Source: Chryseobacterium sp. MA9 (lineage in GTDB: Bacteria > Bacteroidota > Bacteroidia > Flavobacteriales > Weeksellaceae). Taken from it: DNA of 64,000 bases. Position numbers and translations under genes: made by a program. Positions within the stretch are counted from its first letter, which is position 1; every line of letters starts with the position of its first letter. Shown here in pieces: positions 18,324-26,707 of the stretch. The notes under the pieces were generated by a model. The model was given only the letters and a program-made list of their open reading frames with translations. It had not been told where the DNA came from and ran no database searches. Location: contig NZ_CP075170.1 in NCBI RefSeq assembly GCF_024399315.1, positions 992,001 to 1,056,000 on the forward strand, read 5' to 3'.

Positions 18324-18561
18324 TAAATCTGAGTTTGAGTTAGAGGAACTAAGATTGAAGACGGGAAATTACTTTTAGTTATTAAAGACTACTACCGTCT
18401 GTATACAATTAAATTAGCTTAAAAGTAGAAAACAGGTATTGTTTATGACCTTCATAACTTACTGCTTCAAATCAATCTAAATCAGAAATTCTTATCTCAA
18501 ATTAAGGTTGTTAAATAAATATAATTTAGTTGGTTTATTATTCTCATGTTGAATAATGGTT
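18324..18561. other. AT-rich intergenic region
   Basis: Together with the terminator to its right, this makes about 340 bp between convergent genes. I see no coding potential or conserved element except that terminator. Confidence 0.5.
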
Positions 18562-18597
18562 TGGCATAAGATTATCGCTAATCTTAAGCCATTTTTT
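18562..18597. terminator. Long hairpin between convergent genes
   Basis: TGGCATAAGATTA (18562-18574) pairs with TAATCTTAAGCCA (18579-18591) around a TCGC loop, with one A-A mismatch and a T-run. It lies between the lipoprotein gene and the opposite-strand chromate-transporter-like gene. Confidence 0.7.
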
Positions 18598-18665
18598 ATT
18601 TAAAAAAGTTTAAGTCCAATAACTCCCATAACAGTAGCTGAGATAGATCGTATGACTAGAAACCT

Positions 18666-19796
18666 TTAAATTTGAAATAGGATAAAACCCAATAATGCAC
18701 CTCCTGCAACAATAATTGCACTATTAATTTTCTTAAATTTAAAAACAAAAACACCACTTAGGATTGCTATTACAACGGCTCGCCAATCAGTAATAGCTTC
18801 TTTACCCATTACAAAACAAACAGATACTATAATTGCTACGGAAGCTACATTTACAGCATCTAGAAATACCGCTAATGCTTTTGAATTGCGCATTTTTTTA
18901 ACTAACGGATTTAAAAGTGCTACAAATATAAATGAAGGAAGAAATATTGCTATTGTTGAAACAATTGCACCCGAAAGCCCGTTAATCTGATATCCTATAA
19001 AAGTAACCGATGAAAAAACAGGTCCGGGGGTGAATTGCCCAATTGCAATTGCATCTATAAGCTTCGTTCTTGAAAGCAAGCCCGTTTGTACTAATTCAGT
19101 ATCTAAAAATGCAAAAAGTACGTACCCGCTACCATAAAGTATTGCACCAATTTTTAAAAAAGTCAGAAATAATTCAACATCTATAGTATGCCGGAAAGAT
19201 ACCTGTGAAATTTTAATATAAGTAAAAGGTATAAAACTTTGCAAAGTATTAGCACGGCTGTTTTTAAAAAAATATAAAACATAAGCTAAAAAGCCTGCTC
19301 CAAACATTAAATATATTTCGCTAATGCCTAATAAAGAAGCGAACAATACCACAATCCCTATTATAAATAAAAATATTGATTTTACCGATTTTTTTGCCAA
19401 TGGATAAACCGCACCAATAACAACTGCTATAATAGCTGGTTTTATGCCATAAATAAAAGGATATATTTCAGGAATTTGCCCATAATCACGATATAAAAAC
19501 GCCAACATTCCAGTAATAAAAACTGCGGGGAGAATAAAACATAAACCTGCTATTATTAAGCCTTTCCATCCTCCCTTATCGTAGCCGATGTGAATGGCCA
19601 TTTCTGTACTGTTAGGACCAGGAATAAGATTAGTAGCTCCAATTAAATCCAGAAAATGTTGTTCACTGATCCATTTTTTTTTCACAACAACTTCTTGCTG
19701 CATCATAGCAATATGAGCAGCAGGCCCACCAAATGCTGTGATTCCCAATTTCAGGAAAAGTTGGGCCAGTTCTTTCAGACTACAATTGTTCTCCAC
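18666..19796 (-). CDS. chrA: ChrA (CHR) family chromate-type transporter
   Basis: The 376-aa inner-membrane protein has two homologous CHR halves. The first (about 8-150) has FLKLGITAFGGPAAHIAMM and TNLIPGPNST; the second (about 205-375) has FLKIGAILYGSG and GQFTPGPVFSS. This is the full long-chain architecture. The family exports chromate or related oxyanions, but many members are of unproven specificity. The apparent start is GTG; no in-frame ATG lies just upstream. Codon choice looks more A/T-rich than in flanking genes, which might indicate recent acquisition, but I have not quantified it. It is downstream of the glycosylase gene on the same strand, with a 50-bp gap. Confidence 0.88.
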   Translation of the reverse strand: MENNCSLKELAQLFLKLGITAFGGPAAHIAMMQQEVVVKKKWISEQHFLDLIGATNLIPGPNSTEMAIHIGYDKGGWKGLIIAGLCFILPAVFITGMLAFLYRDYGQIPEIYPFIYGIKPAIIAVVIGAVYPLAKKSVKSIFLFIIGIVVLFASLLGISEIYLMFGAGFLAYVLYFFKNSRANTLQSFIPFTYIKISQVSFRHTIDVELFLTFLKIGAILYGSGYVLFAFLDTELVQTGLLSRTKLIDAIAIGQFTPGPVFSSVTFIGYQINGLSGAIVSTIAIFLPSFIFVALLNPLVKKMRNSKALAVFLDAVNVASVAIIVSVCFVMGKEAITDWRAVVIAILSGVFVFKFKKINSAIIVAGGALLGFILFQI

Positions 19797-19846
19797 TGTT
19801 TGTTATATTTATCATCCTAATATAAAACATGAATTAGCTCCTTAAT

Positions 19847-20452
19847 TTATATTTTGTTGGGCTTACTTACATATTTGTTACCCTTTACAAAAAAACGCCA
19901 TGGCAATAGAGCATCTTCCTGGGCATAAGCAACTCCTATACGAGGCCCTGTAACAATGCCATCAGAAGGATACTGAATCCCATGATCTTCAATCCAGATT
20001 TCATTTCCATTCAGGTCTTTTTTGTTAAAGGAACGGTCAATTCCCAATGCTTTGGCAGCAGATCCGGGGCCGGAGGAAATCGCGGCTTTGGAAGCCGGCA
20101 TATTTCTTCGGAGTTCCATAATCTCAGTCCCTATCAATGGCTCAACAGCCCTTATCAGAACGGCATGAGGATCATCCTCCACAGAAGTCACTACATTGAA
20201 AAGGTGATGGATTCCATAACATAAATACACATAGGAAACTCCACCTTGGTTGTACAACGTTTCAGTTCTGTCTGTACGTCTGCCGCCATAAGCATGAGAA
20301 GCTTTGTCTTTCACACCAAAGTAAGCTTCTGTTTCTACAATAATTCCGGCTGTAATTTCTCTATCAATTTCTGTAAAAAGAACCTTTCCCAAAAGGTCCT
20401 GAGCCAGAAAAAGAACGTCTTGGTTGGAATAATAGGAGAGTGGTAGTTTCAA
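19847..20452 (-). CDS. DNA-3-methyladenine glycosylase (AAG/MPG family)
   Basis: The 201-aa protein belongs to the MPG/AlkA-unrelated AAG family (PF02245). Diagnostic segments are AGIIVETEAYFG, with the catalytic Glu at about residue 42; SHAYGGRRTDRTETLY; the YVYLCYGIHHLFNVV beta-hairpin region; and the C-terminal TGPRIGV. It excises alkylated bases such as 3-methyladenine and hypoxanthine, starting base excision repair. The start codon appears to be TTG (no in-frame ATG before the upstream stop); the resulting N-terminus KLPLSYYSNQDVLFLAQDLLG is the family's normal one. Likely transcribed with the chrA-like gene. Confidence 0.93.
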   Translation of the reverse strand: MKLPLSYYSNQDVLFLAQDLLGKVLFTEIDREITAGIIVETEAYFGVKDKASHAYGGRRTDRTETLYNQGGVSYVYLCYGIHHLFNVVTSVEDDPHAVLIRAVEPLIGTEIMELRRNMPASKAAISSGPGSAAKALGIDRSFNKKDLNGNEIWIEDHGIQYPSDGIVTGPRIGVAYAQEDALLPWRFFVKGNKYVSKPNKI

Positions 20453-20576
20453 ATGAATGGGTTTTATGAATTTAACAGGTTAAAAATAAGGATATAAAAA
20501 CAATTTTCATAAAGTTAAACAGATTGTCACTACATTTGAAATGAGTGATGATATTCACCAACCCAAAAGCAAAATT

Positions 20577-21005
20577 ATGATGAAATCTTTTAATCTGACA
20601 CTGTTTATACTTACTTTTTGCCTGACAGCATTGTCATTTAATATTCCTTATCAGCAATCTTATCAAAAAATGATTGTCGGAAAATGGCAGCCAGTGCTTT
20701 CAAAAGCAGAAGGAATTGAAGCAAACGGAAAGCGGACAGTAAAAAATTATCAATTAAGCCGCAGTGACCTCATGCAGTTTAATGCAGACGGTTCTATTAC
20801 CGATAGTGCACAGCTTTATTTCTCTTATTCATTGGATCCTAATGATGATAAAATCTTATCTTTATTCGAAGGAGGTAATTATGAAAGAAAGTTTGAAATC
20901 GCTCAACTAGACAAGACAACCATGAAAATTGTCATGAAAGAAACTGACAAGTATAAAGGAGAACCCTTTCAGATAACCTGGACGATTGTATTTAAAAGAA
21001 AATAA
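20577..21005 (+). CDS. Small exported lipocalin-like protein
   Basis: The 142-aa protein has a signal peptide (about 1-21, hydrophobic TLFILTFCLTALSF). The mature part starts with a lipocalin-like signature, MIVGKWQPVLSK, followed by alternating beta strands, e.g. LMQFNADGSITD and TMKIVMKETD. Such small lipocalin-like proteins are common in flavobacteria and lack known ligands. The start at 20577 (or the adjacent ATG at 20580) gives a proper signal peptide; a longer frame from 20541 does not. It converges with the DPP IV-like gene at a shared hairpin. Confidence 0.7.
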   Translation: MMKSFNLTLFILTFCLTALSFNIPYQQSYQKMIVGKWQPVLSKAEGIEANGKRTVKNYQLSRSDLMQFNADGSITDSAQLYFSYSLDPNDDKILSLFEGGNYERKFEIAQLDKTTMKIVMKETDKYKGEPFQITWTIVFKRK

Positions 21006-21020
21006 ACAGATTTAAATAAA

Positions 21021-21047
21021 AAAATCCCACAATAGCGTGGGATTTTT
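21021..21047. terminator. Bidirectional terminator
   Basis: AAAATCCCAC (21021-21030) pairs with GTGGGATTTT (21037-21046) around AATAGC, with A- and T-runs on both sides. It serves the convergent lipocalin-like and DPP IV-like genes. Confidence 0.85.
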
Positions 21048-21053
21048 AATGTC

Positions 21054-23225
21054 TTATCTTCCTCCCGGAGGACAGTGTTCTTTCAGATATTTTGTAAACA
21101 TGGTAGCCAGATGCAGTGATGTTCCTTCCCCTTCACTGATAGAGTGAGTACGGTTAGGGTAAGACATCAGCTGGAACTGTTTATTGTATTTTACCAATTC
21201 ATTGATATATACCTCTGTATTTTGATAATGTACGTTGTCATCTCCTGTTCCGTGGACCAGTAAAAGGTTACCTTTCAGGTTTTTAGCATAAGCAAGTGGA
21301 GATCCATTAACAAAATCTTCTCTGTTCTCCTGTGGAAGTCCCATATATCTTTCCTGGTAGATATTGTCATAAAATAACTGATTGGCAACCGGAGCAATAG
21401 CAATCCCCGTCTGGTAAATATCAGGATATTGTCCTAAAAGATTCAAAGTAGAAGAACCTCCGCCGCTCCAGCCCCATACAGCAACCCTTGAAGTATCTGC
21501 ATAAGGCCATTTTGCAAATAACGCTTTGGCTCCCATTGCCTGATCACGGATATTAAGCTGTCCTATTTTACGGTATATCGATTTTCTCCATTCACGACCT
21601 CTTGGAGCAGGTGTTCCACGGTTTTCCAAAGAAACATACAGATAGCCGTCTTCAGCCATATCTCCAACATATAAATCATTCCATCCCGTATAGAAGCTGT
21701 CTGTTACCGTCTGTGTTGCCGGTTCTCCATAAACCATAAAAACAATCGGATATTTTTTATTTGGATCAAAATTTTTAGGTTTTACTACCCATCCGTCCAA
21801 TGTAACGCCATCCTGTGTTGCAATCTGAAAAAATTCTGCTTTAGACTTAGCTGGATCAGCCTTTGCAGATCTTTTGGCAGCTACAAGCTCTTTATGCTCC
21901 GGAAGTGATATTACTGCATCTGCGGAAAATGCATTGATACTGTTATTGGTAAACATAGCAATTTTCCCATTGGGTGATATTGTATATTTATTAGAACCTG
22001 TATAAGCTTCAGGAGTTACTTTTTGTGCTTTTCCTCCTTTCATATTTACTTTATACAGGTATTTCTGAGTCGCATTATTGGGTGAAGCCGAAAAATAGAT
22101 TTGTTTGTTCTGAATATCAAAGAATTCCGGTTTTATCACATCGAAAGCATCTTTTGTAATCAATGTTTCCTTACCGTTCATATCTATTTTATAAATATGT
22201 CTCCATCCGTCTTTTTCAGAAAGCCAAAGGAATTCTTTCCCATTTTCTATCCAGTCCCAGCCACTTGGATCATTATCATTCCAACGGGATTTGATATCAA
22301 TCCACGCAGCATCTGTTTCCGTGTGAATGGTTTTACTGCTTCCGGAATTGGCATCTGCAACGATAATTTTACTTTGATTCTGTTTTCTGTTCAATTGCTG
22401 CAGAATAATAGATTTAGAATCCAGTACCCATTCCATTCTCGGAATATAGTTTTGTATTTCGTCTCCTGCAATATCAGCTTTCTTTGAAGATTTAGAAGTA
22501 AGGTCGTAGAACCAGATACTGCATCCTGAAGGGTTTTCGCCTACTTTGGGATACTCTACAGGAACCGTAAATGAATACAGGCTGTCTGTATTATTGATCA
22601 TCAGAAAGTTTTTTGTACCTCGCGCATCCAGCTTCCAGTAAGCAATTTTGTTTCCATCGGGTGACCATCGGAAACCATCCTGAGTTCCAAATTCCTCTTC
22701 ATATACCCAGTCGAAAGTACCATTGATCATTCCGTCTGTACCATCGGTAGTGATCTTGGTAAGCTGGTTATTTGAAAGATCTTCAACATAAATATTGTGT
22801 TTAGACACATAGGCTATTTTTTTGCCATCGGGTGAATATTTTGCAAACATTAGTGATGAAGATGGCAAACCTTTTCCAAGCTGGGTGAGCTTTTTAGTGT
22901 TTTTATCGAAAATCCAGTAATCTCCGCGGGTATTGTCTCTCCATACTTTCTTGGTATTGGCAAAGAGTAATAAACTTTTGTCGTCTGGGGATACCTGAAA
23001 GCTTTGTACCTGCAGTGCTTCCGAACTTCCTGCAGGAACCAGTTCATTGCTGTTTAAAAGGGTCTGGTCTTTTCCGGGATGCAGTACATCAACAATTTCA
23101 ACTCCTTTTTTAGTAAACGAATAATAGGCATTACCGTCCGGAGTCCACTGTGTCTTCTGCGCAGCCAGTGGCGACAGACACAGGAAGTACAATGCAATAA
23201 CCGTTAGTTTTTTTATGTTCTTCAT
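21054..23225 (-). CDS. Dipeptidyl peptidase IV-like S9 serine peptidase
   Basis: The 723-aa exported enzyme has a signal peptide (1-22, ending LAAQ). A DPP IV N-terminal beta-propeller (about 60-440, with the Glu-containing WVYEEEFGTQDGFRWSPDG) is followed by an alpha/beta-hydrolase domain with nucleophile S587 in WGWSGGGSS, HGTGDDNVH and catalytic H694 (NRTHSI). The EE pair in the propeller is the DPP IV anchor for the substrate amino terminus. It should release X-Pro (or X-Hyp) dipeptides in the periplasm or at the cell surface. It lies 13 bp behind the M24 aminopeptidase, so they form an operon that complements the hydroxyproline catabolic genes across the AraC gene. Confidence 0.93.
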   Translation of the reverse strand: MKNIKKLTVIALYFLCLSPLAAQKTQWTPDGNAYYSFTKKGVEIVDVLHPGKDQTLLNSNELVPAGSSEALQVQSFQVSPDDKSLLLFANTKKVWRDNTRGDYWIFDKNTKKLTQLGKGLPSSSLMFAKYSPDGKKIAYVSKHNIYVEDLSNNQLTKITTDGTDGMINGTFDWVYEEEFGTQDGFRWSPDGNKIAYWKLDARGTKNFLMINNTDSLYSFTVPVEYPKVGENPSGCSIWFYDLTSKSSKKADIAGDEIQNYIPRMEWVLDSKSIILQQLNRKQNQSKIIVADANSGSSKTIHTETDAAWIDIKSRWNDNDPSGWDWIENGKEFLWLSEKDGWRHIYKIDMNGKETLITKDAFDVIKPEFFDIQNKQIYFSASPNNATQKYLYKVNMKGGKAQKVTPEAYTGSNKYTISPNGKIAMFTNNSINAFSADAVISLPEHKELVAAKRSAKADPAKSKAEFFQIATQDGVTLDGWVVKPKNFDPNKKYPIVFMVYGEPATQTVTDSFYTGWNDLYVGDMAEDGYLYVSLENRGTPAPRGREWRKSIYRKIGQLNIRDQAMGAKALFAKWPYADTSRVAVWGWSGGGSSTLNLLGQYPDIYQTGIAIAPVANQLFYDNIYQERYMGLPQENREDFVNGSPLAYAKNLKGNLLLVHGTGDDNVHYQNTEVYINELVKYNKQFQLMSYPNRTHSISEGEGTSLHLATMFTKYLKEHCPPGGR

Positions 23226-23238
23226 AGATAATATTTAA

Positions 23239-24627
23239 TTAATTTTCAGCTCTGTAATTTTCAATTTCTTCAACCGTTTTGATGAGTCCGTTCCCCAGAA
23301 GTCTGTACCCGTTATCTGTAATCAGGAAATCATCTTCTACACGGATTCCTCCGAAGTTTCGGTATTCATTAACTTTATCATAATTAATAAAATCTGCATT
23401 TTTATTTTCGGCCTGCCAGATATCAATCAGTTCCGGAATCATATAAATGCCGGGTTCAACTGTTACTACAAACCCGGATTCCAAAGATTTTCCTAAACGT
23501 AAAGATTTCAATCCAAATGTTTTGGTATCCTTTGGTTCTTCTTCGGTATAGCCAATATACTGTTCTCCAAGATCTTCCATATCATGGACATCAAGCCCCA
23601 TCATGTGTCCCAATCCGCATTGGAAAAATAGAGTATGAGCATGATTATGTACTGCTTCTGCCGGATTTCCCTTCATCAGCCCAAGATCTATAAGGCCTTC
23701 TACCAGATGCTGCGAGGCTTTCAGATGAATATCCTTGAACTTAACTCCAGGTTTCAGAAGCTGCTGGGCATTGTTGAAAGCATTCAGCACAACTTCATAC
23801 ATTTCTTTTTGTTTTGTATTGAAAGTCTTGCTCACAGGAAACGTTCTGGTAAGGTCTCCCGCATATCCCATCGCAGTTTCAGCTCCGGAATCATTAAGGA
23901 AAATATCTCCCTCTTTCAAGGTATTGAGGCGGTAGTGATTGTGCAGAATTCCCCCATTTATGGTTACAATCGGAGGGTATGACATCTGACATTCTTTATT
24001 GGCAGCCAGATATTGGATAGCATTCGCAATTTCATATTCTTTAACGTCCGGTTTGGCAATCCGCATTGCCAGCAAATGCATTTCATTGGATACATTCACC
24101 GCCTGTTCTATCTGTACTATTTCCTGAGATTCTTTTATAGAGCGCTGCTTCACAATGGCTTTAATCATCTCTACAGAAGGCTGTAATGCTGCTATTTTAA
24201 TCCCAAGAAGATCGGCAAGCAAAATTTTATTGGAAGACTGATATGGAGGAAGATAATGTACCTTTCTGCCGGAAGACTGTGCCTTTGCAATATATTGAGC
24301 AAGTTCTGTATATGGCAGCGTTTCCTGTACTCCGGATTTCAGACTTTTCTCTTTCAGTGTTTCCTGCCTGCCCATCCATACGATGTCATCTATACTTAAT
24401 TCATCTCCGAAAATAATGGTCTTATTCTCATCAATATCAATAATGGCCGCAATACGGGGTTCCTGGATTCCGAAATAATATAAATAGGTACTGTCCTGAC
24501 GGAAATAATAAGGATTGTGTTCAAAATTCACAGGGTTCTCTATATTTCCCAAAAACAATAAAATTCCGTTGGCTACATTACTTTGTAATACTGTTCTTCT
24601 ATCCTGATAGGTTTGTGTTGAAAACAT
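23239..24627 (-). CDS. Xaa-Pro aminopeptidase / prolidase (M24 family)
   Basis: The 462-aa cytoplasmic metallopeptidase has an aminopeptidase P N-terminal domain (about 5-135) and the pita-bread M24 domain. Visible metal ligands lie in FLNDSGAE (first Asp), GDLTRTFPV (second Asp), HTLFFQCGLGHMMGLDVHD (His), VTVEPGIYM (Glu) and GIRVEDDFLI (Glu). It removes residues N-terminal to proline or splits Xaa-Pro dipeptides. It is the first gene of a two-gene operon with the DPP IV-like peptidase and is divergent from the AraC regulator. Together they fit degradation of proline-rich peptides, supplying proline and hydroxyproline. Confidence 0.93.
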   Translation of the reverse strand: MFSTQTYQDRRTVLQSNVANGILLFLGNIENPVNFEHNPYYFRQDSTYLYYFGIQEPRIAAIIDIDENKTIIFGDELSIDDIVWMGRQETLKEKSLKSGVQETLPYTELAQYIAKAQSSGRKVHYLPPYQSSNKILLADLLGIKIAALQPSVEMIKAIVKQRSIKESQEIVQIEQAVNVSNEMHLLAMRIAKPDVKEYEIANAIQYLAANKECQMSYPPIVTINGGILHNHYRLNTLKEGDIFLNDSGAETAMGYAGDLTRTFPVSKTFNTKQKEMYEVVLNAFNNAQQLLKPGVKFKDIHLKASQHLVEGLIDLGLMKGNPAEAVHNHAHTLFFQCGLGHMMGLDVHDMEDLGEQYIGYTEEEPKDTKTFGLKSLRLGKSLESGFVVTVEPGIYMIPELIDIWQAENKNADFINYDKVNEYRNFGGIRVEDDFLITDNGYRLLGNGLIKTVEEIENYRAEN

Positions 24628-24812
24628 ATTATGAATACTTTTTAATTTAAAGCTTTAAAGTTACGATTTTGTACTATTGACCGCTCTTTATTCATTAAAA
24701 TAAAGAATAATGTAAAGTTTGGATTTTAATATGATATCCAGTGTTCATATTTTGCTTAAATTCGGTCATATTTTAACCTTTTAACTACATTAGCTCATAA
24801 AATATTGATTCT

Positions 24813-25694
24813 ATGAAGAGTCTCCAGTTTTCAGTCCCTGCCGACACCAATAAAAGTATCCGCATCCAGGAAGATATAATGCCCAATTTCTATCCTTATT
24901 TCCACCGCCATACGGAAACCCAGATCATGTGGATTCTTAAAGGACATGGGACACTGGCCATAGAACAAAATCTCTTTAATTTTGAGGCCGGTGACATTTT
25001 CTATCTGGGTGCCAATCAGTCGCATGTTTTCAGGGGTAATTTTGATAAAAATGAAAAACAAAAGGTTCATTCCATCTCTATTTTTTTTGATCCTTATAAA
25101 AAAATTGCAGCATTTTTCGACTTACCGGAGTTTGGAGAGCTTAAAAATTTTATTGCTCATTCAGAAGTAGGTTTCCAGATAGCTCCTAAATTAAAAATAA
25201 GTATCGGGGAAAACATTGCAGCATTACAAAAAACAGAAGGGGTAGATCAGATCATAGATTTTATCAGGATTCTGAACCATCTTATGCAAAACAGGCATCT
25301 GCATATCCCTTTATCTTCAGAAAAAAATCTGCCTAATCATATTTCAGACTATGATCAAAGAATTATAGATGCTCAAACCTTTATTAAGAAGAATTTTGCC
25401 CAAAATAAACTTACCCTTGACCTTATTGCCAGAGAAGCCTGTATGACTCCTCAAGCTTTTTGCCGCTCTTTTAAAAAACGTACCCGCATTACTTATATTG
25501 AATATCTTAATGAGCTCCGTGTACAAAGAGCTTGCAGGCTATTGACATCCAGCAGTATGTACAGTATTTCTTCTGTTGCTTTTAATAGTGGTTTCAACAG
25601 CCTTACCAATTTTAACCGGGTTTTCAAGTCCATTATGAAATATTCACCTAAAGAATACCTCAAACACTATAAAGAGGCTACCATAGAGCAATAA
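24813..25694 (+). CDS. AraC-family regulator with cupin sensor domain
   Basis: The 293-aa transcription factor has an N-terminal cupin-like ligand-binding domain (about 20-90: FHRHTETQIMWILKGHG, GDIFYLGANQSHVF). A C-terminal double HTH of AraC type (about 190-290) includes LTLDLIAREACMTPQAFCRSFKKR and SISSVAFNSGFNSLTNFNRVFK. It sits between the divergent peptidase operon and the hydroxyproline catabolic operon that starts 90 bp downstream. It is thus the obvious candidate activator of both, responding to hydroxyproline or a pathway intermediate. That role is inferred from position only. Confidence 0.9.
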   Translation: MKSLQFSVPADTNKSIRIQEDIMPNFYPYFHRHTETQIMWILKGHGTLAIEQNLFNFEAGDIFYLGANQSHVFRGNFDKNEKQKVHSISIFFDPYKKIAAFFDLPEFGELKNFIAHSEVGFQIAPKLKISIGENIAALQKTEGVDQIIDFIRILNHLMQNRHLHIPLSSEKNLPNHISDYDQRIIDAQTFIKKNFAQNKLTLDLIAREACMTPQAFCRSFKKRTRITYIEYLNELRVQRACRLLTSSSMYSISSVAFNSGFNSLTNFNRVFKSIMKYSPKEYLKHYKEATIEQ

Positions 25695-25760
25695 AAACAA
25701 CCTGTTAAAATATGGTTAGTATCTATTAAAATATTAACATTTACCGTTTTGAAATTCTGC

Positions 25761-25768
25761 TAGTTTTG
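25761..25768 (+). promoter_or_regulatory. -7 box (TAGTTTTG) of the hydroxyproline operon
   Basis: A TAnnTTTG match lies 17 bp before the ATG at 25786. The preceding TATTAAAATATTAAC stretch is AT-rich and may hold an activator site. No good -33 TTTG is seen, consistent with activator dependence. Confidence 0.45.
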
Positions 25769-25785
25769 AATAAATATTATTTGAT

Positions 25786-26691
25786 ATGAGTACAAAACTA
25801 AACTGGGAAGGTATTTATCCTGCTGTATTAACTCCTTTTACCAAAGAAGGTGAGATAGACTTTGAAATGTTTGCTCTCAATACAGAAGCCCAGATCAAAG
25901 CAGGAGTTCACGGAATTATCCTTGCAGGAACATTAGGTGAAGCCAGTGCTTTGGAAACTGAAGAAAAATTTAAACTGCTGAAGTACGCAAAAAAAATAAC
26001 ACAGGGAAGAATTCCAGTTATTCTTAACCTTTCTGAAAATACTACCAAAAATGCCGTAAACTTTGCCCAGAAAGCAAAAGAATTTGGAGCAGACGGTCTG
26101 ATGCTTCTTCCTCCAATGCGTTACAAAGCTGACAACCATGAAGTTGTTGAGTATTTCAAAGCCGTCGCTTCTGCTACAGATCTTCCTATCCTTATTTATA
26201 ATAATCCTGTAGATTATGGAATATATGTTTCCCTTGAAATGTTTGAGGAGCTTATTGAATACCCAACTATTCAGGCTGTTAAAGAATCTACAAGAGATCT
26301 TGCGAATGTAACCAGAATGATTAACCGTTTTGGAAAAAGAATCAAAATTCTTGGCGGAGTAGATACCATTTGCCTGGAAACTCTTATGCTTGGAGCAGAT
26401 GGCCTTGTAGCCGGTCTTGTAGATGCTTTTCCCAATGAAACAATGGCAATGTACAACTACGTTAAAGCAGGTAAATATGACAAAGCCGTAGCAATCTACA
26501 GATGGTTTATGCCATTGCTGGAACTGGATATTCACCCTAAACTTATTCAGTACATCAAACTGGCTGCTGCAGCTGAAGGAATAAGCAGTCCATATGTAAG
26601 AGCACCACGCCTGGAGCTACATGGCGAAGAAGCTGAAAAAGTCAAAAAGATTATTGAAGAAGGTATAGCTAACCGCCCGGCATTAGATTAA
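25786..26691 (+). CDS. Dihydrodipicolinate synthase family; probable pyrroline-4-hydroxy-2-carboxylate deaminase
   Basis: The 301-aa TIM-barrel protein of the DapA/NAL family has Schiff-base Lys K166 (AVKESTRDL), catalytic Tyr Y138 in IYNNPVDYG, and the AGTLGEASAL loop near 46-55. Within a hydroxyproline cluster, the family member converts 1-pyrroline-4-hydroxy-2-carboxylate to 2-oxoglutarate semialdehyde and ammonia. The neighbours (semialdehyde dehydrogenase, 4-hydroxyproline epimerase, D-amino acid oxidase-like enzyme) make this much more likely than lysine biosynthesis. It is the first gene of the operon, with a 16-bp gap to the next. Confidence 0.9.
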   Translation: MSTKLNWEGIYPAVLTPFTKEGEIDFEMFALNTEAQIKAGVHGIILAGTLGEASALETEEKFKLLKYAKKITQGRIPVILNLSENTTKNAVNFAQKAKEFGADGLMLLPPMRYKADNHEVVEYFKAVASATDLPILIYNNPVDYGIYVSLEMFEELIEYPTIQAVKESTRDLANVTRMINRFGKRIKILGGVDTICLETLMLGADGLVAGLVDAFPNETMAMYNYVKAGKYDKAVAIYRWFMPLLELDIHPKLIQYIKLAAAAEGISSPYVRAPRLELHGEEAEKVKKIIEEGIANRPALD

Positions 26692-26707
26692 CACCAGAAA
26701 TAAAGCT

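Noticed and set aside
25933..26535. 200-aa minus-strand ORF opposite the deaminase gene
   Set aside because: Antisense to a well-recognised TIM-barrel gene; its composition (many Cys, Phe, Lys) is typical of a reverse-frame shadow.
25786..26691. Lysine-biosynthetic dapA
   Set aside because: The family fits, but its operon with hydroxyproline epimerase, D-amino-acid dehydrogenase and semialdehyde dehydrogenase points to hydroxyproline breakdown.
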